The notes: a model not told the origin generated them from the sequence alone. A DNA stretch of 64,000 nt from Archilochus colubris (GCA_023079485.1 CM041090.1:2942466-3006465); one strand, 5' to 3'. Counted from the first letter of the stretch, positions 34,201-49,200 are shown. Numbers and translations: made by a program.

Positions 34201-37200
34201 GGGAAGGGATTCTGCCCCTGTACTCAGCCCTGGTGAGGCCACAGCTTGAGTCCTGTGTCCAGTTCTGGGCCCCTCAGTTTAGGAAGGATATCGAGGTCCT
34301 GGAGCAGGTCCAAAGGAGGGCAGCCAGGCTGGTGAAGGGACTCGAGCACAGATCCTATGAGGAGAGGCTGAGGGAGCTGGGGGTGTTCAGCCTGGAGAAG
34401 AGGAGGCTCAGGGGAGACCTCATCACTCTCTACAACTCCCTGAAAGGAGGTTGGAGCCAGGGGGGGGTTGGGCTCTTTTGCCAGGCAACTCTCAGCAAGA
34501 CAAGAGGGCACGGTCTCAAGTTGTGCCAGGGGAGGTTTAGGTTGGATATTAGAAAGAATTTCTTTACGGAGAGAGTGATCAAGCATTGGAATGGGCTGCC
34601 CAGGGAAGTAGTGGGTTCTCCGTGTCTGGAGATATTTCAAAAGAGACTGGATGTGGCACTCAGTGCCATGGTCTAGCAACCGCAACGGTGGTTCAAGGGT
34701 TGGACTCGATGATCTCTGAGGTCCCTTCCAACCCAGCCAATTCTATGATTCTATGAAAAACATGACAGTATCAAAGGTTGTGTCACAAGCATTACAGTCA
34801 CTGTATTCAGACAACTATTTCTGCAAAGCTTTTTTTTTCTTTTTAGGAGTTCTATCGTCATTTATATAGATAGTGTGTAGTTTACCTTTTTCTGATGAAG
34901 CCCTGAAAATCACACTTCATACAAATCATGTAAGAAATAAAGGTTCGCAGCCAGGTTTCAGTGTTGAAAAGAGATGCTGAAATAAGACTAGCATTATAGT
35001 ATTAAGTTGCCTAAGTCTGACTTAAGATTTTTAACCCATCTGTTGTCATTACAATATTGTCGTATTCTAAAAGCTACAACCTGCTAATTCCAAATTTATC
35101 CTTCTGTTTCATGTCTATTTCTTATTAATTTCCTGTTTCCTCTGCCACTAATGCTGTGAATACTGTGGTGTTTATACATTTCTGAGGCCTCTGGTTCTCT
35201 GTTTTTTTGCACAACCTTTTTCAGCTGGCCCAGTTTGCATGATGCTAAAACCAAAACGTTGCCACATTGTTCAGCTGAAATAAGGTTTCCTGTCCTGCTG
35301 TAATACAGATGTAGAAGCATCTTGGTGATATTAAACAAGTGCTGGGCTTTCTAAGGTTGAAGTAAAGTTATATGAAAATTCAGTCTTCACACTTCCGAAT
35401 TTATGAAAGCTACTTCAAGTTGTTTGTATTAGTGATGTTTCTTTTTTTTAATGGTTGAGATGGTTAAATGGAATGTGGAACTTTGTGTCCCCTTTAGGTT
35501 TTGGAGAGTTCAAAAAATATTATTTTATTCATTAGTACCTCAGTGCTCTTTCAAAAATAGAAAATTAGCCTTAGGGAAAGGAGTTGCTTCACAGAAGCAG
35601 TGTTTTCTAAAGCTGATGAGCCACTGAAAAAAAATAGCAAAAAGGGTAGTGCTGCTTACCTACCCTAAGGTTTTATCAGGCCAAGATGGCAGCTGTTTCC
35701 TTATTCCCTCTTGGTTTTGGGAAGAGGCATAGCTGGTGTTGGTCTTTCTATTGGACTCAAGAAAGGATGCTGGGTGCCTTTGTTACAGACTCACTACTGC
35801 AAGGTAGCAGTTTTTTCTTTGAATTCTTTTGAACAGTCTGCATCATAACCTGCCCCATCAATACGTTTGACATTTTGCATCTTTTGCAACCTGAATTCTC
35901 CCTCAGTCCCATTATCTTTGGTCTCAAGTTTGACCCAGGCACAGTTAAAATGTGCTGTTGGGAATGCTCTGCTTCTGGAGGCAGCTGTGTGCCCTCTGCA
36001 GCAATGGGTTAACTCTGGGCAGGCATCTTGCAGCCTGAGCCTGGAGCTTGGAGCTGCTCCAGGCTTCCTCTGGACATCCTCACTGGACAAAGGTGAGTGA
36101 CATGGTGTGCTTTCAGCTGCTAAGAAGATTAAAGTCTTATTCAAATCTCTTAAAGGCAGTTGATGATAAAGGGAAGTGATGTTCCTCAGTCATGATCTAT
36201 CCCAGAAGCATCAGAGTGGCTTGGATTTACCACACATGTTGATGTTCTGCCTGATGCTCAGAAACCTGGTGAACTGTTGATTTTTCTTAGTGGCACCACT
36301 GAGTTTGTCCCCCATTGCAGAAGCAGGAGGTTACACAGAATGCTGTGTGTCATTTAAACTCATAGTTCTGACAGTGTGAAAGCTTTAGCTGGGTTTGTGG
36401 GAGAAACACCATTGTTTTCAGTCCTCTACAGCTCCACATAAGGAGGGTGGTGAGTTAGGGATGGGGACTCTGCAAATGCTCCCTGAGAAGATGAGGGGAT
36501 GGCTTGGAATATAAACATACCATCAGTATGGTTTTCTCCCCTTTTCTTTTGAATCTCATTGAATTTGAGCAAAAGTTAGAATAGATGGACAATTATTTCC
36601 TGTGTATGCTAATTCTAGTCTTAGCAAAATGTTTGCTTTATGGAGCCCTTTTAATGTTGTGTATGTGGCCCGTGTTTTCAGCTCTTGCAGAATTTGGAAT
36701 TTCATCAGCACTCAGACATGTTTTTACAAGGATTTCCTGTATTCTTTTTATGAGCAGCTCTCTGTTTATGTTTTGTTTTCTTAAATATGCATGTTTGCTA
36801 AACATAGGGGTTCATTAGGACTTCAGAAAGCTCTTCTTTAGTAGCTCAGTTAAGTCTTTCTAAAAGCAGATACATAAAGGAGAGCTCTCAAGGAACAGTC
36901 TACAAATGAGCTAGAGTTACTGTTAATGTTTTGGTTTGTTTTTTTTCCTTTTTCCTGCAGATTCATGTGTTCTCAGCTACCTAACCAGGTGCTGAAGAGC
37001 ATCAGTATCATTGACAGCCCTGGCATTCTCTCTGGAGAGAAGCAGCGCATCAGCAGAGGTGAGGTGAAAATTACCTAGCATCCTAATTAATACTGTTGTA
37101 TTGGACAAGTTGTCACTCTAATCTTTTGGAGGCCTGTTTGAATAGTACTGAGTGGTGGTCTGTCCCAAACTTTCTTGCTGGAAGGTCTAAGAACCTGTGT

Positions 37201-40200
37201 TTTATGGCTGGATGTAAGGTTTGGAATATTTAAAAAAAACTTGTGGGGTTCCAAAATATATATTCCAAAATATATATTCCAAAATAGTGGGGTCACTGCT
37301 GTGGCTACAAGTGGCTTTAGTTGAATGGTCTGTTGACTATTTAGTGCTTTGGCACTCCTAAGAAAGTTGTATTTCCATCACTTTAATTGCTTTTCACTAA
37401 GTAAAAATCAAACACTTTATACTATTGAAGATGATGAATAAAAAGACATTTCTTAATAGCTGTAGCTGTTAAAGGTGATCACGTTTGAAAACTGAGGGGA
37501 TTATAAATGAGGTGCTTTTATTGTAGGCACAGCTACTGCTGTTGCTTCTTAAGGTTGCTCAGTCATACCATAATAAGCTAAGGTAGCATGATTCTGCAAA
37601 AAGCTAAACCCTTTTTTAAAAATGCTGTTTAAGAAATTCATCTGTCTTTGAGAAACTCTTAAAGCAATCCCCTATAATTTAAATAACTTTCTTCCTTCTT
37701 CCCTTCAGCTGCATTTAAGTGCATGTCAGAAATTTCTGTGGAGCTCTAAATGGTTGTGGTCCAGTGCATGGCTCATGCTGCCCTCTGTTTTCAGACCTTC
37801 TAATTAAGAAAGAGAAATTTATGTATTTCATGTGCATGGGAGGCAAAATAAATCAATTCTTTAACATCACACATGGGATTTTCTGAGAAAATCCTGCAGT
37901 GATCACAATACAGCTTTGAAGCTGTAGTTCTTGCCTTTACATTGGAATGACAGAATAAGAGACTGACTTCTGTAATCTAAACTATGCTTACTTAGTGAAT
38001 TAGTTAAATGAATGTTTCTGGATTCTTTGTTCAGTGACAGGGTTGGTTTTGTCCTCTTTAATGCTCCTACAGTTGTGTAGACCACTTGCTGTGGGGAGAG
38101 ACCTGTACATGATACATTGGTGAAGCAGTAGAAATTAAAAGCATGAGTGCTGTACATCTGTGGAAGCAGAGGCTTGAATGTTATGAAATCAAATGTTGGC
38201 AATTTTTTTTCTAGGCAGAAGCAACCAAGTGATCTTTAATCCTGAAAAATCTTCTCATAATATTCAGGAAAATTTTTAAGTTTAAAATTTTGCACAGTGA
38301 GTGATAAAATCAAAGGTGGTCTGTCTGGATTGCCAGGAAGCTGAACATGAGCCAGCAGTGTGCCCAGGTAGCCAAGAAAGCCAATGGCATCCTGGGCTGG
38401 ATCAGGAACAGCGTGGCCAGCAGGTCCAAGGAGGTGATTCTGCCCCTGTACTCAGCACTGGTGAGGCCACAGCTTGAGTCCTGTGTCCAGTTCTGGGCCC
38501 CTCAGTTCAGGAAGGAGATTGAGGTGCTGGAGCAGGTCCAAAGGAGGGCAACCAGGCTGGTGAAGGGACTCGAGCACAGACCCTATGAGGAGAGGCTGAG
38601 AGAGCTGGGGCTGTTCAGCCTGGAGAAGAGGCAGCTCAAGGGAGACCTCATCGCTCTCTCCAACTCCCTTGAAAGGAGGTTGTAACCGGGAGGACGTTGG
38701 TCTCTTTTGCCAGACGACTTTCAACAAGACAAGCGGGCAGGGTCTCAAGTTGTGCCAGGGGAAATTTAGGTTAGATATTAGAAAGAATTTCTTTACGGAG
38801 AGAGTGATCAGGCATTGGAATGGGCTGCCCAGGGAAGTAGTGGATTCTCCGTCCCTGGAGATATTTCAAAAGAGACTGGATGTGGCACTCAGTGCCATGG
38901 TCTAGCAACCGCAACGGTGGTTCAAGGGTTGGACTCGATGATCTCTGAGGTCCCTTCCAACCCAGCCAATTCTATGATTCTATGATTCTATGATCATCTG
39001 TTATATGATTTTTAGTCTGTTCATGCAGTTTCCATGCAGGAAGGCCTGTCTGACCAGCTGCTTGAAGGAGCAGAACTGACTTCAACATATTTATGCATAT
39101 TTAATGCTAACTGAGCATGTTTTGAAGTTTGAGTTGCTCGGCCTGCTTTCTAAATCTCTGTGTGCAAATGTAAGCAGGAGTCTTCTACAAGATGTTTTCT
39201 GCTGTGCCTAAATGTGTGTCTGTCACAGAAGGTTCTGTTTGTACATCTTCAGACCAACAAAGGTTTTTTTTCTTGCAAAATGTGTGGTGTTGCCCCTTAA
39301 TATCTCTGCTTCTCACTGGAAAAGGTTGCAGCTGGTGTGATCCAGTAGGGACACTGCCATTTCCTTCCTCTGTGAAGGTGTTCACAGACTTAAACATAGG
39401 AATGCTCTTCTGTGCTTCCCAGGAAACCTCTATATAGAGAGTGGTTCTTCAGAATTTCTTTTCTGATAATTTCACAGTTTTGTATTTCAGAATTTTACAG
39501 TTCAGCAAATGTTTTAAGCTTTTGATGTTTCTTAAACTTTTCTTTTTAGAATCAGAGAATGTCAGGTTGGAAGAGATCTCAAGGGTCATCTGGCCCAACC
39601 CTTCTAATACTTTAGTTTGCATGAGATGTCTCAGCACCCTATTGAGCTGAGACTTGAAACTTTGCAAAGTGGGGGAATCCACCACTTTTCTTGGGAGACC
39701 ATTCCAATGTTTGACTCTCATATTTTTCGTATGATAATTGTTTCAGTTTTCGTATCAGTCTTGATTATTTTCTAAGTAATGTATACAAGATGATATTTTT
39801 CTCAATTCAGTAATGGAATACAACATTTAATAATACCTGAAAATTATTCTAAGATGCTTTCTGTTCTGCACATTATTGGTATCTGTTCATATCTGAGTTT
39901 TTAAATTACCTTTCTAGAAGCTTAGCTTGTTTGTGAGCAGCAACTTTTCTTTTTGGTGGTATTTTAATGTATTTGATAGGACAATAACTTTACAAGACTT
40001 AAGTGTAAAAACTTTGCTCTCTTGTGTTGAGGTTTTTTTCTATCTTTCAGTGAGCAAATGTTTAAATATTTACCTATGAATGGACATAACTGCTGTGTAC
40101 CCATAGAATTTGACAGGTATCATTAGGGGTACAGTGAAGTCTTCTGAGACCAACTAAGCAATCAAATGTTAACTTTCCATTTTAAAATGAAGGAAAAGAG

Positions 40201-43200
40201 TAAAGGAACTATATAAAAATACAGGATATGCACTATTTCCATATGAAACAAATGAAACATACTGATGTTTCATTTATAACTCTGGAAAGTATCCAGGCGG
40301 TGGATGAAGGAGCTGATGACTGCTTTTTGAAGGGTCAAAAATATACACAGAATGTACCCTTCCAAGCTGCTCTCAACACACCTTCCCACCTCCTGTTGTC
40401 AAGGAGTATGTGCCAGAAGCTTCCTGCCTATCAGTTCAGGGGCTGCCTGGGTGGCAGGAGGAGAACAGGCAGACAAGTGTCACCATTGTCCCCTGTCAAA
40501 CAGTGTCCCATCCCTGTGCTACTTCTGCAGGATTGCTGGTGATGTGCACAAAGACCACATCAGACAGAAACATGTGTATGGTTTGCATGGTTTGGAAGGA
40601 ACAAAGAGTGTAGGGAGAGGAGGAAGGAGAAGCAACATCTGGCAGGGTGTGGAGAGGAACTTCTTTTAGAAAGGGTGAGGGGAGGGTTGGTTCATGAGTG
40701 ACTGACATGAGGGCAAGGGTTTCAAAAATGGGGAAAGAACACAGAGGAAACTGAGGATATTAGCTAGCTTGCCTTTTTAGAGTTGAAGTGACGTGAATAC
40801 AGGCTATTTTCTTGGTTCAGTCTGGCTTGTGAAAGTGTATGCATGGATTAAGTAAGGTGAAGTATATAGTTGCAAATTTGTCTCAGGCTTTCCCATGCAG
40901 TGATACACTCAGCATTCCCTGCAGGATAAATCCACCAAAAGGAGTGCAATAAGAGTGTTATCCAGGACTGAGAAAGATTTTCATTAACATAACACAACTT
41001 CCACCCTGGCTAGCAAAAGGTGCATCTTTCCCTGTGGGACTGAGCCCCATTTGAAAGACGGGGAAGTTTAGCTGCTCACCTGAGGCAAAGCTTTAGAGAA
41101 CAGCAGATAGGGCAGGGGGGAAGGATTCTTCTTGTCCATATCCAAATTGGGTGTTATAGCCTTGGTTGTGTGGTACTTAGCAATAGCAGGTGAGACTGGG
41201 GGCAATCACACAGCACGTACAGGATGGACAGGAGATCAGACCCAGCCAGCACAGGGTTAGGAAGGGCAGGTCCTGTCTGACCAGCCTGATCAACTTTAAT
41301 GATCAGGGGACTGCCTGTTGGAAGAGGGGAAGGCTGTGGATGGAGTCTACCTGGACTTCAGCAAGGCCTTTGACACCGTCTCCCACAGCATTCTCCTGAA
41401 AAAGCTGTCAGCCCACAGCTTGGACAGGGGCACTCTGTGCTGGGTTAGGAACTGGCTGGAGGGCCGGGCCCAGAGAGTGGTGCTGAACGGGGCTGCATCA
41501 AAATGGCGGCCAGTCACTAGTGGTGTCCCCCAGGGATCAGTGTTGGGCCCAGTTCTGTTCAATATCTTTATTGATGATTTAGATGAGGGGATTGAGTCCA
41601 TCATCAGCAAGTTTGCAGATGACACTAAGCTGGGGGGAAGTGTGGATCAGCTGGAAGGCAGGAGGGCTCTGCAGAGGGACCTGGACAGACTGGAGTGTTG
41701 GGCTGATCCCAATGGGATGAGGTTCAACACAACAACCCCATGGGGAGCTCCAGGCTGGGCACAGAGAGGCAGAAAGGGACCTGGGAGTCTGGATTGACAG
41801 GAAGGTGAACATGAGCCAGCAGTGTGGCCAGCAGGTCCAGGGAAGGGATTCTGCCCCTGTACTCAGCCCTGGTGAGGCCACAGCTTGAGTCCTGTGTCCA
41901 GTTCTGGGCCCCTCAGTTTAGGAAGGATATCAAGGTCCTGGAGCAGGTCCAAAGGAGGCAACTAGGCTGGTGAAGGGATCCAGCACAGATCCTATGAGGA
42001 GAGGCTGAGGGAGCTGGGGGTGTTGAGGCTGGAGAAGAGGAGGCTCAGGGGAGACCTCATCACTCTCTGCAACTCCCTGAAAGGAGGTTGGAGCCAGGGG
42101 GGAGTTGGTCTCTTTTCCCAGGCAACTCTCAGCAAGACAAGAGGGCAGGGTCTCAAGTTGTGCCAGGGGAGGTTTAGGTTGGATATTAGAAAGAATTTCT
42201 TTATGGAGAGGGTGATCAGCCATTGGAATGGGCTGCCCAGGGAAGAAGTGGATTCTCCATCCCTGGAGATATTTCAAAAGAGACTGGATGTGGCACTCAG
42301 TGCCATGGTCTAGTAACTGCAGTGGTAGTGGATCAAGGGTTGGACTTGATGATCTCTGAGGTCCCTTCCAACCCAGCCAATTCTATGATTCTATGATCAT
42401 TCTGTTCATCAGTGTTTCCAGGGCTGGTAACCATGTCTCTCCAGCTTTTTTCATCTCTTCCATGTTATTTCATTTTGTTCTCCTCTGTGGTCTCTGCTCA
42501 GCCTGTTACTGATGCCCAGCAGTTGTGCCTCTGTTGGAGGTTCCTGCTCACTCCCTCCCTGCAGCTTGGATGAGCTCAGGACAAGGCCCTGAGGACAAGG
42601 GTGATTTGTGACTCTCCAGTCTGTATTTGCAAGTAGATGTTGTAGGTGAGACATAGATACCAGCAATGTAATTGCTGGTATCAGTCATTGGGAATGAACC
42701 GTTGAAGAAACAGCAACAACAGTGCAGCACGGGGCTAAGGATCAACACCAGATTTTTTTAGTGAAGTTTTCCAAACTGATCAGTATGGACTTAGTACTGC
42801 TCAACTTTGAAAGCTCTAACTACACACATGTACTATATGTGACAGTATCCTAAAGGTGGTGTGTCTCAGTGTGGTAATATTTAACCATATATCTGTGGTT
42901 CAAATATACTCTAAAGTGTGCCCACTGAATCTGTATATGAAATAGATTTACTTCTAATGACAAATTGTCATTAAAGTTCATAGATTTTTTTATAAGGCCT
43001 TATCTTTTTCAACAAGCAGACTTTTTCTCTCTCAAAGCAAAAACTTCATTAATACTTATTTAATCAGCCTTGTAAGTCACCCTTTCACATATCCACTGTG
43101 AAAAACCTGATAGTATTTAACTTGCTTCATTTTGCATGTTTTCTTCTACACAGTGTGATCAGCCCAGGTTATTGCACAAATAAGTTTGTGCCCTATTGCA

Positions 43201-46200
43201 ACTATGTTGTAACATGCAAGTGACATAAAAGAGCTGACTTCTCCCTTTCCAGCTAAATTCTTATGCAGATAAAAAATTCATACTGTTTTAAATTAGATTG
43301 TTAGTATAAAGTGAGTAGAGTTCTCTCCTTGCAGCTTTCCCCTTGCACTCAGCTATCTTCTCAGGTTCCTTCAGGAAGTGGTCCCAGGAAAGAAAATATG
43401 GAAACACCACAGCAATATTATCTGGAAGGGGGATGGATTTTGCATGCCTTCCAAAGTAATCTTTTTAATGGGAAAGGTTATCTTGGCTTTTTTTGTGTAG
43501 TCACTTAATGAGTCTGACCTGCATCCTTTTGGATTCTAATGAAACCTTTTTAACATCATGCCCTCTGCTTTGAGTTTGATTTGTCTGTGCTGGAATTTGT
43601 AGTGAAATTTAATGATCTCTTCTTTTGGAGGGGGTAGAGGGCAGGGGAGACTGGTAACTGGCATCTTTTTCTTGCTGTTAACTGGAATTGCTGGATTCCA
43701 TTTCATCTGCTGTTACTAACTGTTAAGATCTGAGAGTTCTTTTCTGTGTTACCAAACATGCATAAGTATGATGTATGACAAATCTGGAGTTCAAAATTTG
43801 TTTCCTATTACTTTCAAATATGTCTGCTTTTCTTGATGTTGGTGCTCATCAGGTTCTACTGGAAATCAAAAAAAAGTGCATTTGCATTTGGGTTCCTTGT
43901 TAAAAGACCAATAGCTTGAATGCATAATGAATAATGTCTTAAGTGAAGCAACATTATTTGAAGTAAAGCTAAGCAACTTCACAATATCTCCACAGTTTAT
44001 TTATACTGTTTAAAAGATGCTGGGGAGAATGAGGAGTGGTGAAGAGCCTTTTGCACCTGGTGCTGGTGCATGAAGTGTTTGGCTAACTGGCTCATGTCGG
44101 AGTTGTCTTAAGTGGGTTTTCTTTGCTGGGGGACAGGGGATTTAAAGGCTTAACTTGAACAGCTGAGAAATGACCCAAGACCCTGCTGAGCTCACTTGTG
44201 GTAAATGGGCTTTCTTTGCTGTTGGCATTTAAATATATGCTGCTGGGAACAAAACTGTTGGGTTTGTTTGGGTTACTTTACATCAGTCCTTTCATTTTGA
44301 CTGCTCCCTCTTTTAGCTGATACTTGCTTCTGAGAGGAAATGGAGGAGTGGGATGGCAGCTCCCAGCTCATATTTTGCTACCTTGCTGTTACTTACTGAA
44401 ACAAGATGAGTCACATCCACACCAACCCAAATGCCACATCATTAGTGGTGACTCTGTGGATTAAATGTGTCACTTCTGAGTAAGGAGTTCCTGACTTGAT
44501 GTGGGGGTTAGGTACCAGCTGTAGTCATGAAGACATTCAGGCCTGTGCTATGAATAGTCCTTCCTTTAAAACATCAAAAAGTTTGAGATAATCAGAGAAG
44601 GTCAGCACTCATGTTCTGTAACCTGTCCCCAAAGCTGTCAGCAATGCAGGTGCATTACTTTTAAGTTGGATCTCTGAGTCTGCTGTGGCAGAAATAACAG
44701 CCAAGTGTTGGCATTTCAAGGAGAGATGAGTTTGGAAATGTTTTTTAAATCCAAGTGTTTTCAGTTGCTGACTACTGCTGGAGTGCTGCATGTGTGTGGT
44801 TTCTCTTGTTAATAGAGATACAGAAAGTGCTAGCAAAATGGGCAGGGTTGGCAGTGGTGAAGGGAGGTGACAAGAGCCCCAAAACCTGCTGGGCTTGGGT
44901 GCTCTGCTGGAGCCAGGACTCTGGGAAGGAGCAAACATGGGAGTGACAGTGACTCACCAAAGAGAGTGATGTAAGAGAGATGAATGGCAAGGTTGAGGGA
45001 AGGGCAGGGATAAAAATGAAAAGTGGTAATAGTGAGATTGGTTTAAGAAAATGTAGGATACAGTTGTCCTGACCTCACTGTCCACAGTCTTCTCTGTGTG
45101 GTCCATCCCCTTTCTCCCAGGCAGATGCTATGATCCCCTTGTTCTGTATCCTCAGCCCTACATTTTCTGAGGCTTCCTTTTTCTGAATGGTACGAGTGTA
45201 ACAGTGTGTTCTTCCTTCAGGCTACGACTTCTGCCAAGTTCTCCAGTGGTTTGCTGAGAGAGTCGACCGCATCATCCTCCTTTTTGATGCCCACAAACTG
45301 GACATATCAGATGAATTTTCAGAGGCTATCAAGTCATTCCGGGGCCAGGACGACAAGATTCGAGTGGTGCTTAATAAAGCTGACCAAGTGGACACACAGC
45401 AGCTGATGAGGGTCTATGGGGCACTCATGTGGTCTCTGGGAAAGGTGATCAACACTCCAGAGGTGCTGCGGGTCTACATTGGCTCCTTCTGGGCCCATCC
45501 TCTCCGAAACACAGAGAATCGAAGACTCTTTGAAGCTGAAGCACAGGATCTTTTCCAGGATATCCAGAGCCTCCCCCAGAAGGCTGCTGTGCGGAAGCTC
45601 AATGATCTCATTAAGAGGGCAAGGCTTGCAAAGGTAAGAAAAGATTAAAAATCTCACTTTAATGAATGAGCAGTCTCTTCTTTCTCTTTCGGTTTGGCCT
45701 TTCATACCCTTCCCAATCCTCCTCTACTGGATTTTCAGCAAATGGGTTGAATCGTTAGTTTTCATGGAAGACCCAACCTCTCAGGATAGGGAAACAGGTA
45801 GGACTTGTACTGGAAAGTATCCCTGACTTGAGAAGGGATTTGATGCTTTTTAGGCAGTTCAAGCTGTTGTTTGCTTCTTAGAGGAGTGTGGGGTGGGTTA
45901 GTTATTTGTTTTTTATGCTGCACAGTGACATGTTTGGTTTTGGAGATAAACCACTTTATTTAAAAATCTAAAAAGTAAAAAAATGTTTTTAAAAAAATTT
46001 TTAAAGATTTATTATAAACCACTTTATATAAACTACATTTATATGTAGACAACACATGAAAAAAAAGAAAAAAGGGGAGGGAGGGGCAAAAAAATTGCAA
46101 CCAAAACTATTCACATGCAACCTTCCATATGCTTTTTTGCATTTCAGTGTCTTAATGCATACTGCCCATCAGCTACTGTGGAAAACACTTTGATTAAATG

Positions 46201-49200
46201 TGCTTATGTTATGCTCTGGAATATAAGATTGATGGAAATCTCAGTCTTGGTGGAGCACAGAGACTGATGAATTGGAGAAGGTCTTGTGCATTAATCTTCA
46301 TAGTTAAAAGTACTATCAAGCTTTTGTTTGTTGTTTTTTAGCTCAGAGCAAAAAAACCCCTGGTGATTTAGGAATTAGAATTTGTCATTAGGAAAAGTGG
46401 AAAAGAAGGAGAATTAACCTCAGAAATATTTTGGGAGAGAGCTGGTGCTACCACATGGAAATTCCTAATTTCCTATGTAGTTACCGAGCAGAATGTGAGC
46501 TGAGTTAATGCAGTTGTCTTTGAACACATCTTAACATGGACTTCTAAGCAAAACCAAAGAGGATTTGCCCTTACACTGATGTAAACATAATTGGGTGGAG
46601 ATCTGTACCTCTTCCTATGTTGGCTTAATTAACTCTCTGAATATAATGATACAGTTAAAGTTTTTTGAGGCCTGAGCTTTAGGGTAACCTGTAGCAGGTG
46701 CTTTTTTGAAAGTTCTCTTTAGAATCAGGATGTGTTATAAAGTTGCTGTGATCTCAGTCTGGTTGGTAGAAATTGTTGGGGCAGCTTTTTGCTATCATTT
46801 GTTACAATTGGTTTGGAAGTGAGAAAGTGTCAGTTGGGTTGTCTTGAATTGTTTCTCTGTAATGTAAAATAAAAATGGATAAAGATTAAGACAAAACACA
46901 GTGCTCATAGGGCTTGCTAATTAGGCAGCTGTGGAAGGGGAGTAAACTGTTTATCTGCTGGAAAGCAGCACTGGAATCTTTCTGACACTCAATTTTTTAC
47001 AGCATTGGTATCTTTTTCTCTTTTTCTTTGGCTTTATTTCTGTGCCACGCTGTTCTTAATCTCATCTAAAACATACAGAGTAACCAAAAAATAAAAGGAA
47101 ACCGTTAGCTTTCTGTCAAAATTGGGCATGAGGCTTTTAAGCTTTTTTTTTTTTCCTTTGGAGTCCTGTGACTCACTATCCCGTTTTGAAGATGGTAACT
47201 GCTGTTCTTATCTGCAAGAAACACATGGACGTACTGGCAGACTTTAGACCACTTAGCATAGACACGTGAAACTGTTAGTGCTTGTGTACTATAAACATGC
47301 TTTTCCGGATTTGCTAGAAGTTTTATTTTAAACATGCAATCCATTAAAATGCATCCACACTGAGAGATGAGGAAGTGATGCTGTGTGAAAGCTGTGACCT
47401 TACGATGTGTAGATAAAACCTGATTGTACCATTTTTCTTGGAAAAATAAAGAGACAGCTTCTTTTCCAGTTTCCACTAAGCCTTTTAAATAAGTAAGGAA
47501 AAGAATGGGAGATTACTTCCTTTGTATAGAATACTGTAAGGTACATTCCATTCAGGGATCAGTGTTGGGCCCAGTGCTGTTTAAAATCTTTATTGATGAT
47601 TTAGATGAGGGATTGAGTCCATCATCAGCAAATTTGCAGATGACACTAAGCTGGGGGGAGTGTGGATCAGCTGGAAGGCAGGAGGGCTCTGCAGAGGGAC
47701 CTGGACAGACTGGAGTCTTGGGCTGGTTCCAATGGGATGAGTTTCAACACAACAACCCCATGGGGAGCTCCAGGCTGGGCACAGAGTGGCAGAAAGGGAC
47801 CTGGGAGTCTGGATTGACAGGAAGCTGAACATGAGCCAGCAGTGTGCCCAGGTGGCCAAGAAGGCCAATGGCATCCTGGGCTGGATCAGGAACAGCGTGG
47901 CCAGCAGGTCCAGGGAAGGGATTCTGCCCCTGTGCTCAGTGCTGGTGAGGCCACAGCTTGAGTCCTGTGTCCAGTTCTGGGCCCCTCAGCTCAGGAAGGA
48001 TATCAAGGTCCTGGAGCAGGTCCAGAGAAGAGCAAGGAGGCTGTGAAGGGATCCAGCACAGATCCTATGAGGAGAGGCTGAGGGAGCTGGGGGTGTTGAG
48101 GCTGGAGAAGAGGAGGCTCAGGGGAGACCTCATCACTCTCTACAACTCCCTGAAAGGAGGTTGGAGCCAGGGGGGGGTTGGGCTCTTTTCCCAGGCAACT
48201 CTCAGCAAGACAAGAGGGCAGGGTCTCAAGTTGTGCCAGGGGAGGTTTAGGTTGGAGATGAGAAAGAATTTCTTTCTGGAGAGGGTGATCAGGCATTGGA
48301 ATGGGCTGCCCAGGGAAGTAGTGGATTCTCCGTGTCTGGAGATACTTCAAAAGAGCCTGGATGTGGCACTCAGTGCCATGGTCTGGGAACCTCAGTGGTA
48401 GTGGATCAAGGGTTGGACCTGATGACCTCAGAGGTCCCTTCCAACCCAGCCAATTCTATGATTCTATGTCTTGGTAGGTTTGATCTGCTTCAGGAGGCTC
48501 AACAGAGGGTCCTGGAGAAGCTGGATCAATGGGCTGAGGCCAGTTGTATGAGACTGAAAAGGGCCAAGTGCTGCTTTCTGTATTTTGGTCACAACAACCC
48601 CAAGCATCACTACAGACTTGGGGAAGAGTGGCTGGAAAGCTGCCCAGCAGAAAAGGACCTGGGGGTGGTGGTGGACAGCTGGCTGAATATGAGCCAGCAA
48701 TGTGCCCCGGTGGCCAAGAAGGCCACCAGCATCCTGGAATCCTGTCAGGAATAGCATGGCCAGGAGGAGGGAGGTGATCATCCTCCCTTGTACTCAGCAC
48801 TTGTGAGTTCTCACCTCAAATATTGTGTTCAGTCCTGGGCCACCTCAGTGAAAGAAGCACATTGAGGTGCTGGGACAAGAACAAATCATCCCAACTGGAA
48901 CTGGGAATGTTTAGTGTGAAGAAGAGGAGGCTGAGGGGAAACCTCATGGCCCTCTATAGCTACCTGAAAGGAGGTTGTAGGGAGATGGGTGTTGGCCTCT
49001 TCTTCCGAGTGAATAGTAACAGGACCGGAGAAAGTGGCCTGAAGTTGCAGGAGGGGAGGTTTAGATTAGGTACTAAGAAGAATTTATTCACTGAAACAGC
49101 CTGCCCAGGAGGTAGTTGAGTCACCATTCCTGGAGGTATTTAAGAAATGTGTAGATGTGGCACCTCAGGATATGCTCGAGTGGCTGAGATTGTAGGGGAG

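Larger units (their letters stand above)
31937..36960 (+). other. EHD4 intron 2
   Basis: The 5-kb intron contains an A run (32328-32348), an (ATT)n run (33142-33162) and the CR1 at 33818-34755. No coding gene was recognised in the rest. Confidence 0.7.
37059..45220 (+). other. EHD4 intron 3
   Basis: The 8.2-kb intron contains three CR1 insertions (38323-38992 +, 39548-39722 -, 41193-42395 +) and a small AT minisatellite (37252-37287). No gene was seen in the rest. Confidence 0.7.

Noticed and set aside
40228..40708. Overlapping open frames of 67-105 codons in EHD4 intron 3
   Set aside because: No motif and competing frames on both strands; chance frames in moderately GC-rich DNA.
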